A stretch of 64,000 bases of DNA from Conchocele bisecta (GCA_029237695.1 CM055273.1:61121968-61185967); one strand, 5' to 3'. Shown: positions 10,396 to 21,579, counted from the stretch's first letter. A program made the numbers and translations. Notes: generated by a model not told the origin, from the sequence alone.

Positions 10396-10589
10396 CACTA
10401 TTATATATACCGACAGGTATACATACATGTACGTGGCATTGTATTGCCCTAGTTTATATATCGATACATGCCATTGACTATATGCCAGTTTTGTCACGGT
10501 GCATGACACAAATGCCTCCTAGCATAGACTTAAGTGAAATTCAATGTAATTGAGACACTATTAATACCAAAAAGCAGGCAAAATGTTCA

Positions 10590-10621
10590 CATAAGCCCCA
10601 TTTCTCCAGTCACAGCCACAA
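10590..10621. mobile_element. C element terminal fragment
   Basis: AAGCCCCATTTCTCCAGTCA, then CAGCCACA, is the right terminus of family C; no left part is found nearby. Confidence 0.6.
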
Positions 10622-10676
10622 CTAACCCAATTCTTACTGAGCATGCACAAATTCGTTTCTAGATATTTGTATGTGC

Positions 10677-10755
10677 TCAGAAGTATATGTCGTGACCACC
10701 ATTTGAACCGTTCAAATGAGTTAATTCAGGTCACAGCATATACTTTCATTGAGAA
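10677..10755. repeat. Family E hairpin, apex deleted
   Basis: AGAAGTATATGTCGTGACC and GGTCACAGCATATACTTTC pair, but the GTCTCG/CGAGAC apex is gone and TTAATTCA has been gained in the right arm. Confidence 0.65.
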
Positions 10756-13058
10756 AAAAAAACTAAAAATTACATACGAGTAAAGGTGTATTGCGAATAT
10801 ACAATGGGAGAAAGAACATATTGCCAGGACTTCGTTAGAATCTTGTTATGTAATAATTTCTGCTGCTCAGACCAGCGGCGGTGTTGTTCTTTGGCAAAGA
10901 TAAACACAATTAGATATGCCACGGAAGTTTGGAGTCTTACGAGGGCATAAAACACAAAATAGGCACAATTATATGGAAACAAATTAAAAAGAAAGGCATC
11001 TGGATATGGTTATGTGACTGTGGCAAACGGTTCTGTAAATTGGTTAGTGGGTTCACTCAGCATGGCAGAATGTAATCTAAGACTAAGAGGCTTCAAGAGT
11101 CGTGCATCCGGCCTATATCGTATAATGTCAGATACTGCGCCAATTATGTAGAATTGAATTTACAACTGGTGTTCTGTTCTACGATAGCTTGTATTTTATA
11201 TTGTGATGTTGGCTGATAGTTAAATTTAGCCTATTAACTTCTAAGTACGAATTTAGGCGTTTGAAAATATGGAAATATTTTGTTTACGATCGACAAATGT
11301 TTCTATGTTATGACCACTTATGTGGACATTCGCGACGAGACGGTTCAAGTGAATGGTAACAAACTATACTTTTGGTGAGAAATAAGAAAATTACAATGTC
11401 CCAGTATGTGCCGTTACTGGGTCCCAATTAGGGTGTCCAGTTTTCGAGAGGTTCATGAGACTGTATAATAAAGCGAATGTAATGCAGGGTTCGTGACCCC
11501 TGGTGTGTATTTGCCCGCGGGGTTTCTTTGTTATTGTTGCCTACTATCGGTTTGTTATTCGCGACGCCATGATGCGTATCAACTGATCAGACACGTCTGG
11601 GCGCTTAATATTGTTTAACTAAAGCGTTCAAGGAACGTTGATTGAAGACCCGAATTTACGTCATTAAGGCGGGGCTTATAGCTTCATTTAATTCATTGGT
11701 CGGCTTCGACTAATTTGATTCGACGACACACGTGAATAATTAGTTTCAAGGTAAATGGGAGGCGACTACTATCGCAGTCTATCGGCATACGACGTAGTTG
11801 TCTACACACATTTTTGTCAGCTTATGACGCTTTGTGGGATACCATTTCCGAAATAAAAATAGCATCCAATTGTTAGCTACGATTGTGGGTATACCCACTC
11901 GAGGCGCCACCTGACGAACCTAGTCGTCGCCTACACAGTGGCCTACATACACAGCCCATGATTGTAACTTTCTTTTTCGCCGAAAAGTGTGAAATAATTA
12001 AATACGAAATTGATATATTCTAATGAAATCCTTTGATGCCGAAATCAAGTATTGTGTATTACATTACTAACTGTTTATTTCAACCAAATATGGCTAACTC
12101 TATTGTCAGAAAACATGAAAAAGTCTATAAATATCACGGACAATTTCGGCGATTTCGTACCTACGTAGTTTCGTCCTTTTGCAACTTTTTCCAATCGATG
12201 TTAACGTAACCCGATTTTTATGATAATTTAGTTTGGTATTAACTAAATATACATAATGTATGCACATCCAAGTTCATAAACGATATTTATGGACACAGTT
12301 AAAGAGGTTCAAATGGGTGGTAACAACATAAACAAAAATTTATGCTTTTGAGATGAATTTTTTTTAAATTTTTTTTTTCAAATTCTACAATCTACTACAA
12401 TCTACTACATTTGCTTCCTCCTACTGCCCCCCCCCCCCCCCCCGCAAAGTTTCTTTTTTTATTTCTCGATGAAAGTATACGTTGTTAACGCTCACTTAAA
12501 CCGTCTTGACGAGGTGGCTCAACATGTTGATGCCTCTACCCTCTAATAGATATGCTGTTGAAAACATAGAATTAATGTATACAGTTACGTGATAACTATA
12601 AGTAAGAGAAAAAATCAGGGAAAATATGATTTTTATCACTTCTCCCTAATTTCCCCTCACTTCTCCCTATTTTGCCTGGAGGGAGAAGTGACTTCTCCAT
12701 AAATTTTTGGCCTAGATTGAACCCTGGGAATGAGTCGTCAGAACTGGGTTAATATATTTTCCAAGCTCCTTTCTACCAATGGTGCCTGCAGCTATAAAAA
12801 TGTGTAATCTTGAAATTAAAACTACTTTAATTTAATAACCGCTTACACTTTTATCAGTTGATACACTGTGGTGGTGTCTCATGTCCTCGTTGTACGCTAT
12901 GTCTGCGTGTTGTGCCATATTGTCTGTTCCACGTGTAATGAATTGCATGAATAATTCATTCACTCCACTGCTGGTACAGATCATGATCAGCACGTGTGGA
13001 GAAAAGGTGACATTTAACTTTTACGACCATTCCACGCACGTGTCTATAAAACTGTAAG
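10756..13058. other. Relatively repeat-poor stretch
   Basis: The longest part of the window with few recognised families. It contains degenerate E arms at 11306-11390 and 12465-12530, a trace of F near 11430-11465, a C17 run at 12427-12443, and a CTTCTCCCT-rich segment at 12630-12700. The segment 11470-11960 is less AT-rich and looks unique. No convincing exon was found on either strand; a regulatory role is possible but unsupported. Confidence 0.45.
12427..12443 (+). repeat. Homopolymer run of 17 C
   Basis: Uninterrupted C17. Length may be unreliable in sequencing. Confidence 0.9.
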
Positions 13059-13061
13059 CAT

Positions 13062-13165
13062 GTTTTCGAAATTCCTGCTTGAAATCAGTCAGTTTGATTG
13101 GCCGAGACTTGGCTCCGCCTCAACAAGTGGATTTAAAACATGAGAATAGAAGGTCAACGTCAAAA
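13062..13165. repeat. R repeat, copy 1 (CAGTTTGATTGGCCGAG)
   Basis: GAAATCAGTCAGTTTGATTG, then GCCGAGACTTGGCTC and ACATGAGAATAGAAG, match the arms of the R palindrome at 54440. A third copy is at 13535-13655, on the other side of the C element at 13257. Confidence 0.6.
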
Positions 13166-13256
13166 ACACGTTCTCAAAATCAGCTTGTTTGGAGTATGAG
13201 AAGAGATTTGGAGTACACCGAGTACATGCTCAGAATTGTTATATGACATTATTTCT

Positions 13257-13491
13257 GGCTGCAACTGGAGAAATGGGGCTTATGGGTTTTGCGACCAGTG
13301 TAGATCCAGATCAGCCTGTGCATCCGCACAGGCTGATTAGGATCTGCACTGTTCGCCATTCCATCAATAATCCATCAATATGATTCTAACAATCAATATA
13401 GGCCGATATCCGGCTACAGGAGTGTGCTATTTGATTAGGAGTTACACTGGTCACGAATCCTATAAGCCCCATTTCTCCAGTCACAGGGACA
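13257..13491. mobile_element. C element, full copy
   Basis: GGCTGCAACTGGAGAAATGG to CCCATTTCTCCAGTCACAG. The internal hairpin GATCAGCCTGTGCATCCGC / ACAGGCTGATTAGGATC is intact. Confidence 0.82.
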
Positions 13492-13534
13492 TTTCTAAAA
13501 CCAAACTCGGACGTTGTTTCACCTGTAGTCAGTT

Positions 13535-13655
13535 AGACGGTCAATTTTTCATTGAAATCGGTCAGTTTGATTTGCCAAGACAGAGCACAGCTCAGCCTCA
13601 ACCAATCAAATAATGATTTTGAGCATGAGAATGAAGTACATGCTAGGAATGGCAT
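13535..13655. repeat. R repeat, copy 2
   Basis: TGAAATCGGTCAGTTTGATT and TCAACCAATCAAATAATGAT pair imperfectly, ending GAGCATGAGAATGAAGTACA. Confidence 0.6.
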
Positions 13656-13741
13656 TGTTGCATGACAACATATCTAAAACCAGTATTTGTTTCACTTAAA
13701 GACATAATCATTTTCATATGCAAATGAGGCATGATGTTTTT

Positions 13742-13895
13742 ATGCCACCGGGTTTCGAAGAAACGGGTGGCATATAGTGTTTGGACCGTCCGTCTGTCTG
13801 TCCGTCTGTCCATCCGTCACACTTTTCGGTTAACCAATTTGTCACAGTTTCTCAAATATGCTGCAGGTGGCATCCGCGTTCGACAGACGCATTTC
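13742..13895 (+). repeat. Dispersed repeat with GCCACCGGGTTTCGAAGAAAC hairpin
   Basis: GCCACCGGGTTTC/GAAACGGGTGGC forms a short hairpin followed by GTGTTTGGACCGTCCGTCTG and pyrimidine-rich CCGTCTGTC repeats. Degenerate relatives occur near 20410, 44745 and 50880 (ATATAG..TGTTTGGACTGT). From memory this type is common in mollusc DNA. Confidence 0.5.
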
Positions 13896-14332
13896 TTGTT
13901 TAATTATTTATACATGTACTAATTAAATGCGTCACCTGAAAAAAGATGATGTCTCTGATATAAATAACAGTTTGTGCCTACTGAGTGGGTATATACCTTT
14001 AAGAAATTAGAGGTATATGCACATGAAATGTTACTGTGCTGGTGGCAAACATTGTAAGGTCTGTTTCGTCATTCAATGGCCCACATGCAGGGGGTAGCAA
14101 TTTCCTGTCAAGTTAAGAGATGAAGGTATTATTATTATTAATGTGATATTCTGATGACTTATTATGGTAAATTTAGAATGTATTACATATTTTCATTTCT
14201 TGAGATACATAAAATTAGGTTATCCTTGCATATAACAACAACAGCATTACAAGCAGAATATTTTTTATACAAATGTACACGTCTATAAATTATAATAATG
14301 AAATTTTCGTGCCAAATATATGATACACATTT
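13896..14332. other. Stretch without a gene
   Basis: AT-rich; no exon, RNA gene or repeat family recognised. Confidence 0.45.
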
Positions 14333-14351
14333 ATTGCAATATCAAGAGTTA

Positions 14352-14721
14352 TTATAGGAATGAATGGCCTTTTTGTGGAAGTTATCGGGGTATAAACTTG
14401 GAAAAGTCGCGGGAATACTGGACGAAGGCCGGAAGGAAGGCCGGAAGGCCGGAAGGCCGGAAGGCCTCGTCCAGTATTCCCGCGACTTTTCCAAGTTTAT
14501 ATCCCCGATAAATTCAACAAAAAGGCCATTCATTCCTTATAATTCCAGCATTTGAAATAAATTCATCAAGAAAATTTGCTTATTTTCCGTTTTCTTAAGA
14601 ATTATTTTAACTGCGCCTCACGGTTATGGAAAGTAGTTCGGCATGGGAGTTTACTGGGATATAAATTTTGGACAGAGACAAATGTTAGGGAATTGTGTAA
14701 ATATTTTTGTGCTGGAATTAT
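14352..14721 (+). mobile_element. H1: hairpin-plus-tail element
   Basis: A 190-bp hairpin (TTATAGGAATGAATGGCCTT... mirrored) is followed by a 180-bp unit whose ends ATTCCAGCA and TGCTGGAATTAT are inverted. The whole is flanked by an 18-19 bp direct repeat ATTGCAATATC(A)AGAGTTA at 14333 and 14722. The other copies, H2 and H3, keep the same two-part order. A 17-bp segment (CTTGCAACGGACCAATC) present in H2 is absent here. Confidence 0.8.
14423..14466. repeat. GGAAGGCC expansion at the H1 hairpin apex
   Basis: H2 and H3 have GAAGGCCGGAAGGCC once at the apex. H1 has about four to five GGAAGGCC units. Confidence 0.85.
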
Positions 14722-14849
14722 ATTGCAATATCAGAGTTATAGAGACTTTATAATTATATTTAAGTACGACATCATGTAAATGAAATTGATTCTTTTCTTG
14801 AATGATATAAAAACGCTAATTGACACATGTTCAACATTTAGCGGGAAAT

Positions 14850-15060
14850 CCGGTGTGGCGGGGAACCTCAAATTGTCGTCTGATATTGTTTGTTTTTTTT
14901 TGTTTTTTTTTCTCAATTAAAACACGGTTTAACAGCACTTTAGAATCATTTCCATTCAAATGGAAATGATTCTAAACTGCTGTCAAACCATGTTTTTGAT
15001 AAGAAAGAATAAAAAATAAACGGCAAACGACAATATTTAATTCCGCACTGTATGGGTTAA
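14850..15060 (+). mobile_element. TTAA-A' element, copy A3
   Basis: The right end GCACTGTATGGGTTAA is clear, the left end (GCGGGGAACCTCAAATTGTC) eroded. The hairpin CAGCACTTTAGAATCATTTC has an extended apex TTCAAATGG. Confidence 0.7.
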
Positions 15061-15240
15061 ATGGCGTGAAGATGTAACACCAGCATGTGTCATATCCGAT
15101 CGTGTATCACAGTGTTACAGTACCGCCGACTGATGTTTTACACTTATCGGATGAAGTGCTGCAGAGCCTGTTGCATCGATTTGTGCACCATTCTAAAAGT
15201 CTGCATGCATGATCACTCTAGTGCGAAGTTACACTAGCAG

Positions 15241-15725
15241 GTATGGTTGCTGGTTGTTCCGAGTACATAACTATAATTACATTACATTACATTGCATTAC
15301 ATAAGCGTTATGACAGAGTAGTATTTCCAAATTTGTATTTGAAGCGTTCTTTGCTTATTTTCTACTTCATGGAGAGTGACCTAATGATTTTGCTAATACA
15401 CACTTTATTAGGTGAGTTTATGATCATATTTTTTTGTCTCATATTGCAGAATATTTGATTCAATAACTAAAATTTAGCAATAATCGGCGCTGGACGTTCA
15501 CGTTCATACTTCACTACATTCTTGTTGACAGTAAAGGCAACACTATTATATAAATAATATTATCATACTCACATAATAAAGTGTGTATTAGCAAATTTCT
15601 ACTCTCCCTGAATAGGAAGTAAACAAAGGACTCTGCAAACACAAATTTCAAATACTACTCCATCATAACTGTTATGTAATGCAATGCAATGGAATTAGAG
15701 TTATGTTCTCAGAACAAGGTTGCTG
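15241..15725. repeat. X: 485-bp foldback with about 190-bp arms
   Basis: The left arm (GTATGGTTGCTGGTTGTTCC, ACATAACTATAATTACATTAC, TTTGCTAATACACACTTTAT) is matched in reverse by the right arm (ATAAAGTGTGTATTAGCAAA, AGAGTTATGTTCTCAGAACA). The arms are roughly 80% alike by eye, separated by about 100 bp. Includes (ATTAC)n-type microsatellite in both arms. Confidence 0.8.
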
Positions 15726-16105
15726 GTTGAAAAAATGGACCTTCTAATGATCGCGACCAGCATAGCCAGCAGACAAGTTTGTGAATATGAAAATTGTTGA
15801 ATAAAATTAGAAAGTTCCTACGCCTGCTGCTTGACTATATAAAAATATCTATATTGTATCCCATTTTGTAAACAGTAGCTAACAATCATCTTGGTTGCTT
15901 ATTCATGACGCGTGTGTAACCTCTCATAGGTGGTCCAGAAAACTCATTCAGCGGGGGCATCCGTGTCCCGACAGGTCACATTTATAGTTTAGATATATTA
16001 TTTTATGTACTGGTAATACCAAATAATGTCTTATAAATAAGATAAATTTGATGAATAAAAAATTTATATACCTGTATCTCGAACATTCTCGAGAATAAAT
16101 GTATG

Positions 16106-16354
16106 CTAGCCCTTACACCGCTATCTTAATTTTTTGTCGTCTGCTGTTTATTTTCTATTTTCCATCTTTATCATCAAAAACATGCTTTCACAGCACTTTA
16201 GAATAATGAACAACATGCTTTGACAGCACTTCAGAATCATTTCCATTGGAAATGATTCTGAAGTGCTGTCAAACCATGTTTTTGTTGAGAAATAAGGCAA
16301 GATATAAAAGCAACAGCAGAAGAAAATTGTTGTGTGTAGCAGTCTAAAGGTTAA
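16106..16354 (-). mobile_element. TTAA-A element, copy A4
   Basis: Reverse orientation: CCCTTACACCGCTATCTTAA to GTGTAGCAGTCTAAAGGTTAA. The left TTAA has decayed to TAGC. The extra arm is present (CATGCTTTCACAGCACTTTA before the hairpin). Confidence 0.85.
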
Positions 16355-16650
16355 ACATGTTTTTATTACAGAAATATTTTTATTGCAAGGGAAGATAGTA
16401 AATAAGATACCTGAGAATCGTAAATGTTGGAAATTTATTGGTCGGTTTATTTGCTGTGATGATGTAACTGATATAACATAATACCTGCGTTATTAATTTA
16501 TCAGAAACAGATTCTTCAGATTATAATTATATCAAGTTCATGATGCATAATCCGTCTGATCGAAGACAATTTTGAGCTAATGAATAATAATTATCAGCCA
16601 ACTTTCATGTCTAAGCCTATGGATTTCTCCCAGGATACACTTTTGTAGTG

Positions 16651-16892
16651 ATATGTGGCTGTGACTGGAGAAATGGGGCTTATGGGATCTGTGACCTGTG
16701 TATAGCTGCGGATGAAATAGAAATCATGTAGCCTGATAACAATCTGCTTGTTAGAAGCATGACAGGTGTTTCATTGACGGTATGGCGAACAGTGCAGATC
16801 CTGAATAGACTGTGCGGATGCACAGGTTGATCTGGATCTACTCTGATGGTGACAAAACCGAGAAGACCCATTTCTCCAGTTACAGCCACATA
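16651..16892. mobile_element. C element, full copy
   Basis: ATATGTGGCTGTGACTGGAG to CTCCAGTTACAGCCACAT. The outer arms are nearly perfect. Confidence 0.85.
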
Positions 16893-17165
16893 GAACCTGT
16901 ATAATCGCGAATCTGGCTAGGAAGATGGAGTTTGTAATGTCTGTGGCCAGCACAGATGGATGGGAACTATATTTATTGCATTCATTTCCTTTCGCAGTGT
17001 ATTAATACAGTGTATAAATCATACTACACCAGTGTAATAAATATGCAAATGAGACAGGTTACAGAAAACATGTTAGGTGGAGTACAGAATGTATGATGCT
17101 GTGCTTATACAATAAATAGAATAGCTTTGTTTCTTATGAAATTAGTAAAATTAATAACATATCAA

Positions 17166-17238
17166 CGCTTTCAGCCCTAAGTAACTGGAATGGATTTTGA
17201 TATGTTAATTTTCTGATCAATCCAATCGTCACAAAATA
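17166..17238 (+). mobile_element. TTAA-B fragment
   Basis: CAGCCCTAAGTAACTGGAAT, then TGATATGTTAATTTTC and CAATCCAATCGTCACAAAA, is one B end only; it stops before the central palindrome. Confidence 0.65.
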
Positions 17239-17439
17239 GAATAGCCTCGTTTCTTATGAAATCAGTAAAGTCGTTTAATTATATCATATTAAATCATCAC
17301 TCGTGTAAGATCTTCGATATCATTCCAGGGTTTAATTTGTACCTCATTACAGTTGACTGATTGATGTAAATGGCCGTGGAAACTCTGTAACCCGGACACC
17401 CTGTGAGAGGACGGTCCCCAGTGTGCACTGGGCGTTTAT

Positions 17440-17658
17440 TTAACCCTTTCAACACCAAGTAACTTAATAGGATGTTCCATGCCAATGTTTCACGCTATTT
17501 CATTAATTTTCTTCTAAAAGGGTAATCTGTACGGCGTTTAAAATTATTAACAAACAGTGGAGATCCTGATGAGACGGCTCGTTACGAGCCGGCTCATCTG
17601 GATCTGCACTGTTTGCAAACATTGTCTCTATAGAGGTCTGTGGTGTTGAAAGGGTTAA
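17440..17658 (-). mobile_element. TTAA-B element, copy B2
   Basis: Reverse orientation and very close to B1, including the alternative half with AATAGGATGTTCCATGCCAA. Perfect TTAA flanks. Confidence 0.88.
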
Positions 17659-17855
17659 AGGCATTAGTTTCATGAAAATCAGCCAAATAATTGGTCATTT
17701 TCAACGTCAAAACTGGGGGATGGGCGTCTATTAGAGCATCTACGGTACATGTATATTTACTAAATCCCCATGAAAATATGTGCAGTGAAAATTATGTGTG
17801 AAGATATATTTGGTACTTATCATGTTCAAATCTGTTAAAATCGCGCACATCTTCT

Positions 17856-18504
17856 TGGGATGCGTCTGTGACTGGAGAAATGGGTACCGTATATAGGTTT
17901 TGCTACCAGTGTAGATCCAGATCTGCCTGCGTATCCGCAGTCTGATCAGGATCTGTACTGTTCGCCATTCCATCAATAAAACACTTGTCATGCGTCTAAC
18001 AACCAATATAGATCTTTACCAGGCTACATGAGTTTGCTATTTGATTACATTGGTAACAAACCCAGAGTTCCAGATAAGCTGCGTATTTGCGTGAAACCCC
18101 AATTAAAATTGCCAAAACCCAATTGAAATCAGTAGTAGTGAGTATCAAAAAGCAATGAAAAATTTGTGGTATCTTTATCATATGCTGCAGAAAGCAATAA
18201 ACATACCACAAATATAGCATATTTTCTTATTTTTCCATGAAAACACATCTTGGTATTTCATCAGAATTGTTTACAAGGAGACAATTCTAATGAAATACCA
18301 AGATGTGTTTTAATTTAGAAGCAAACTATTCAATAATTGCGGTCTACTGTTGTGTAAACAGTTAAGTGTGATTCTATTTTACACAATTAAAATTTTGAAA
18401 TACCCAATTGCTTCAGAAATGATGGAGTGACAAATTACTAAATCCTTATCTGGAGCCCTGCAAACCCTATAAGCACCGTTTCTCCAATCATGACCACATA
18501 TAAA
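17856..18504. mobile_element. C element split by D3
   Basis: The left part 17856-18062 ends ATTGGTAACAAACC. The right part 18461-18504 resumes CAAACCCTATAAGCACCGTT and ends ATCATGACCACAT. Joined, they give one C element. Confidence 0.8.
18063..18460. mobile_element. D3: CAGAGCTCC element with CAAACC duplication
   Basis: CAGAGTTCCAGATAAGCTGC to CCTTATCTGGAGCCCTG, flanked by the direct repeat CAAACC (18057-18062 and 18461-18466). Its position inside a C element proves the exact borders and a 6-bp target. Confidence 0.87.
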
Positions 18505-18756
18505 AACCAAGGCATTGCATGCCACTGTTTGTCTTGCTTGTCTGACTTTGTATGGCATTGTCTCGGAATGAAAGTCAATTGACGCGCCACCAGCAAGCAT
18601 ATCCAGGATGCCATGTTGCGTTTCTCGCTAATTAAAATTGATCATTAATACCCAAGTTGTAGTGAGTCAAAATTACACAAGTGCAGGAAAATATGACAAA
18701 CTGACATTTTCTACCAACTTCCATAGTAGGTTGTTGCTATTGGTTCCATTCTATGA

Positions 18757-19006
18757 TTAACCCTTTCAACCCTAAGGAACTGGAATGGACTGTGATATGC
18801 TAATGTTCCGACCTGCAATCCAATGATCACAAAATGATTTTCAGATTCGTCCATTTATGAAAAGGGGGTGTTTTTGTCCTAAGAAATATTAAAATTACTT
18901 TCAAAAAGTGCAGATCCTGATGAGACGGCTCGTTACGAGCCGGCTCATCTGGATCTGCACTTTTGGCATAAACCGCTATAGCGGGATTTCGGGTTCAAAG
19001 GGTTAA
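18757..19006 (+). mobile_element. TTAA-B element, copy B4
   Basis: TTAACCCTTTCAACCCTAAG to GGGTTCAAAGGGTTAA. The central palindrome GATGAGACGGCTCGTTACGA / GCCGGCTCATC is intact. Confidence 0.88.
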
Positions 19007-19014
19007 ACTGTGTG

Positions 19015-19135
19015 ATATGTGGCTATGCCAGGAGCAATGGGGCTTACTGGTATTATATTTGTGTAGATCCTGATCAGCCTGTGAATCCGCTCAGTCTGAG
19101 GATGCACAGGCTGATCAGGGCCCGCATGGGTGGTA
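19015..19135 (+). mobile_element. C element left half
   Basis: ATATGTGGCTATGCCAGGAG and the internal hairpin TGATCAGCCTGTGAATCCGC / ATGCACAGGCTGATCAGG are present. The right half is replaced by a retroposon at about 19136. Confidence 0.65.
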
Positions 19136-19517
19136 GGTGGGAGCATGCGATGGGTAATTTAACGATTAGGGTTCATCCTTACCGGAATCCCGACCAAAGA
19201 CCTGGTTTGGCCATCACATACAGCATCTTTGTATGCGACAGTTGAATCTGGTTATACCGGCCCTTATGAGAGTATTACGATTATTTCTAATCCCATTACT
19301 TTAGGGGAAGGGGCCAAGTGACTTTGGTGTGGTATGGACCTGACACCATGTCAGGTTATTCTAATTTCAGGGCTGAATATATGTTTTCTCGATGTAAATA
19401 TTACGTTCTGATTCTGGGATTTCCCCCTCAATGCATTAGGTTAAATGCAGATCGAACCCGTTGGCCCGGCCTTACATTACCTTAGATGTTGATAGACCAA
19501 TAAACAAAACAAACAAA
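19136..19517 (+). mobile_element. S3: (CAAA)-tailed retroposon copy
   Basis: Shares, in order, GACCTGGTTTGGCC, GGGGCCAAGTGACTTTGGTG, TTTCAGGGCTGAATATAT, ATTCTGGGATTTCCCCC and a GACCAATAAACAAAACAAAC tail with the copy at 50263-50735. No ORF. Non-autonomous LINE-tailed or SINE-type retroposon (inference). Confidence 0.7.
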
Positions 19518-19572
19518 CTGATCAGGGTCCGCACTGGTGGGTGGACATTCAGTCTGACAAACAACCTGTATT

Positions 19573-19719
19573 ATAGCTTCACATTGGTCATAAATGTGGA
19601 GAAATGGGGGAGAATTGGGGGTTATTTATGTCCACTGTCCGGTCTAGATCCCGGACAGTGGACATAAATAACCCCCAATTCTCCCCCATTTCTCCACATT
19701 TATGACCAATGTGAAACTA
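19573..19719. repeat. Almost perfect palindrome with 70-bp arms
   Basis: TAGCTTCACATTGGTCATAA ... TATTTATGTCCACTGTCCGG is mirrored exactly, with apex TCTAGATC. It abuts J2 with no gap. Confidence 0.9.
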
Positions 19720-20284
19720 CTGTCTGTTTCACGAAAGCTGCCCAAATTTTACGGCTATATAGACAATTCAAAAACAATATTTCTTTTGATAATATTAAAT
19801 TAAAGGAAAAATTAAGAATGAGCCTTGTTTTTATTTCGTGAAATTTGGTCAAATATTGATTTTATTGCGAAAAAGCAATTTCCCCATGTTAAATCCCCAT
19901 AGACATCTTCACGGAGTGAAGATATCTATGGGGATTTATGGGATTTTTTTTTTTAATTTTAGAAATACTGGACCGATTTTTAAAATTTAACTTTTGTTTT
20001 CTTAGTTAGATCATCTCCAAGCTATCTAGTCAGGTTTCGGAGTCAATTTCCAAATTTTTTAGTTTTTTGACTCCTCCCACACTTCCTTACCACTTTTCCC
20101 CCATGTTAAATTCCCATAGACAAATCAATTTTTCGTAATAAAATCAATATTTGACCGAATTTCACTAAATAAAAAGAAGGCTCATTCTTAAATTTTCCTT
20201 TAATTTAATATTATCGAAAATAATATTGTTTTTGAATTGTCTAAATAGCCGTAAAATTTGGGCAGCTTTCGTGAAACAGACTAT
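19719..20284. mobile_element. J2: foldback, CTGTCTGTTTCACGAAAGC ends
   Basis: TACTGTCTGTTTCACGAAAG, CTGCCCAAATTTTACGGC and CAATTCAAAAACAATATT at the left are mirrored at the right (20200-20283). The central CATAGACATCTTCACGGAGT / GAAGATATCTATGGGGA adds a smaller hairpin. Confidence 0.85.
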
Positions 20285-20469
20285 AGGTCAGCTTTCACAG
20301 GTCGCAGTCGGTTCAGAAACTTCACTTTTTTATGCACCACCTCAACCCTGCGACCGACACCCGCCTCCCTCCCGCCTCTAGGTCTCAGTTGAGATGGGAT
20401 CGAGGCATATAGCTAGTGTTTGAACTGTACGTGGGCCCGGTCCGTCCATTCATATTTCCCAGGAAACAT

Positions 20470-20701
20470 GACTTTTCGTCTGCTGTTGTTTCATATTTTG
20501 TCGTCTTTCTCAGTAAAAACATGTTTTGACAGCATACAAACATGACTTGACAACACTTTAGAATCATTTCCAATGGAAATTATTGTAAAGTGCTGTCAAG
20601 TCATGTTTTTATGCTGTCAAGCCATGTTTTTATTGAGAAAGAAGACAACAAATAAAATAACAGCAGACGACAATTTATGTTTCCCACATTCTAAGGGTTA
20701 A
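20470..20701 (+). mobile_element. TTAA-A related copy A5
   Basis: TTCGTCTGCTGTTGTTTCAT to AACAGCAGACGACAATTTAT and TTCTAAGGGTTAA. The arm CATGACTTGACAACACTTTA is duplicated on both sides, giving a four-arm foldback. The left end is eroded. Confidence 0.7.
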
Positions 20702-20781
20702 TCAACATGTTTGGTGAGAACATTTGAAAATGAAAAATAACCAGCAGACGACAACATTTAATTCAGCATTGAAAGGGTTAA
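20702..20781 (+). mobile_element. TTAA-A' right-end fragment
   Basis: CATGTTTGGTGAGAACATTT to AATTCAGCATTGAAAGGGTT with TTAA. It directly follows A5 and shares its TTAA. Confidence 0.65.
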
Positions 20782-21025
20782 ACTGCGACGCAGAATGCTC
20801 CCATGTAGAAGTGAATTTATGAGAAAATTAATAACCTGCATAGATTCCATCGTTACGTTGCCATGGCAACCAGGTAAATTATCCGTATAAAGGCTAGAAA
20901 AAACACAGAGTACATTATATTTTCTAGCTTGTTAAAGAGCTGATTATAAACTCTACAGATATTATGTCGTCTGGGCGAGGGTAATATCTCACATCAAAAG
21001 AAGCCATTAGCCTGAGAATATATAT

Positions 21026-21230
21026 TTAACCCTTAGACCGCTACTCACAACAATTGTCGTCTGCTGTTGCTTTTATATCTTGCCTTATTTCTCAATAAGA
21101 ACATGTTTTGACAGCACATGTTGTAAATTATTCTAAAGTTCTGTCGAAGCATGTTTTTGATGATAAAAATGGAAAATACAAAATAAACAGCAGACGACAA
21201 AAAAAAATATGATAGTGGTCTAAGGGTTAA
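21026..21230 (+). mobile_element. TTAA-A element, copy A7, hairpin removed
   Basis: Perfect termini TTAACCCTTAGACCGCTACT and GTGGTCTAAGGGTTAA. The left arm jumps from TTTTGACAGCAC straight to ATGTTGTAAATTATTC, so the apex is deleted and only the spare right arm remains. Confidence 0.85.
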
Positions 21231-21357
21231 TTCTGCTCATGGAAAATTTTAAATATTTTTGTTGCCTCGCTTTGAATGGACACGTAAATATTTGATAAAA
21301 AAATGCATATTTTGTTTATTATGTCTTAATTGCTCCCTGATAATTGTTTTTCTTGTT

Positions 21358-21402
21358 GAAAGTATGTATATGTTGTTACCATTCATTTGAAGGGTCTTAA
21401 TG
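21358..21402 (+). repeat. Family E left arm only
   Basis: GTATATGTTGTTACCATTCA, then TTTGAAGGGTCTTAATGAGA, fuses into the C element at 21406. Confidence 0.55.
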
Positions 21403-21405
21403 AGA

Positions 21406-21579
21406 CTGATGGGATTTGTGATCTGCGTAGATCCTGATCAAATAGCACATTCTTGTTGCCTGATATTAATCTATAGCGCTTATTAAAAGCATGACTTGGT
21501 GCAGACCAGGATCTGACTGATCTGGATCTGTGCTGGTCACAAAACCTGTAAGCCCCTATTTCTACAGTTACAGCCACAA
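21406..21579. mobile_element. C element, left end missing
   Basis: GATGGGATTTGTGATCTGCG to CCCCTATTTCTACAGTTACA. The internal hairpin is degenerate. Confidence 0.7.

Noticed and set aside
11470..11960. Promoter or CpG-rich first exon
   Set aside because: Slightly higher GC than the surroundings, but no open frame with splice signals and no clear initiator context on either strand.
13742..13895. Transcriptional terminator or riboswitch-like hairpin
   Set aside because: The same sequence recurs in decayed form elsewhere in the window, so it is a dispersed repeat.
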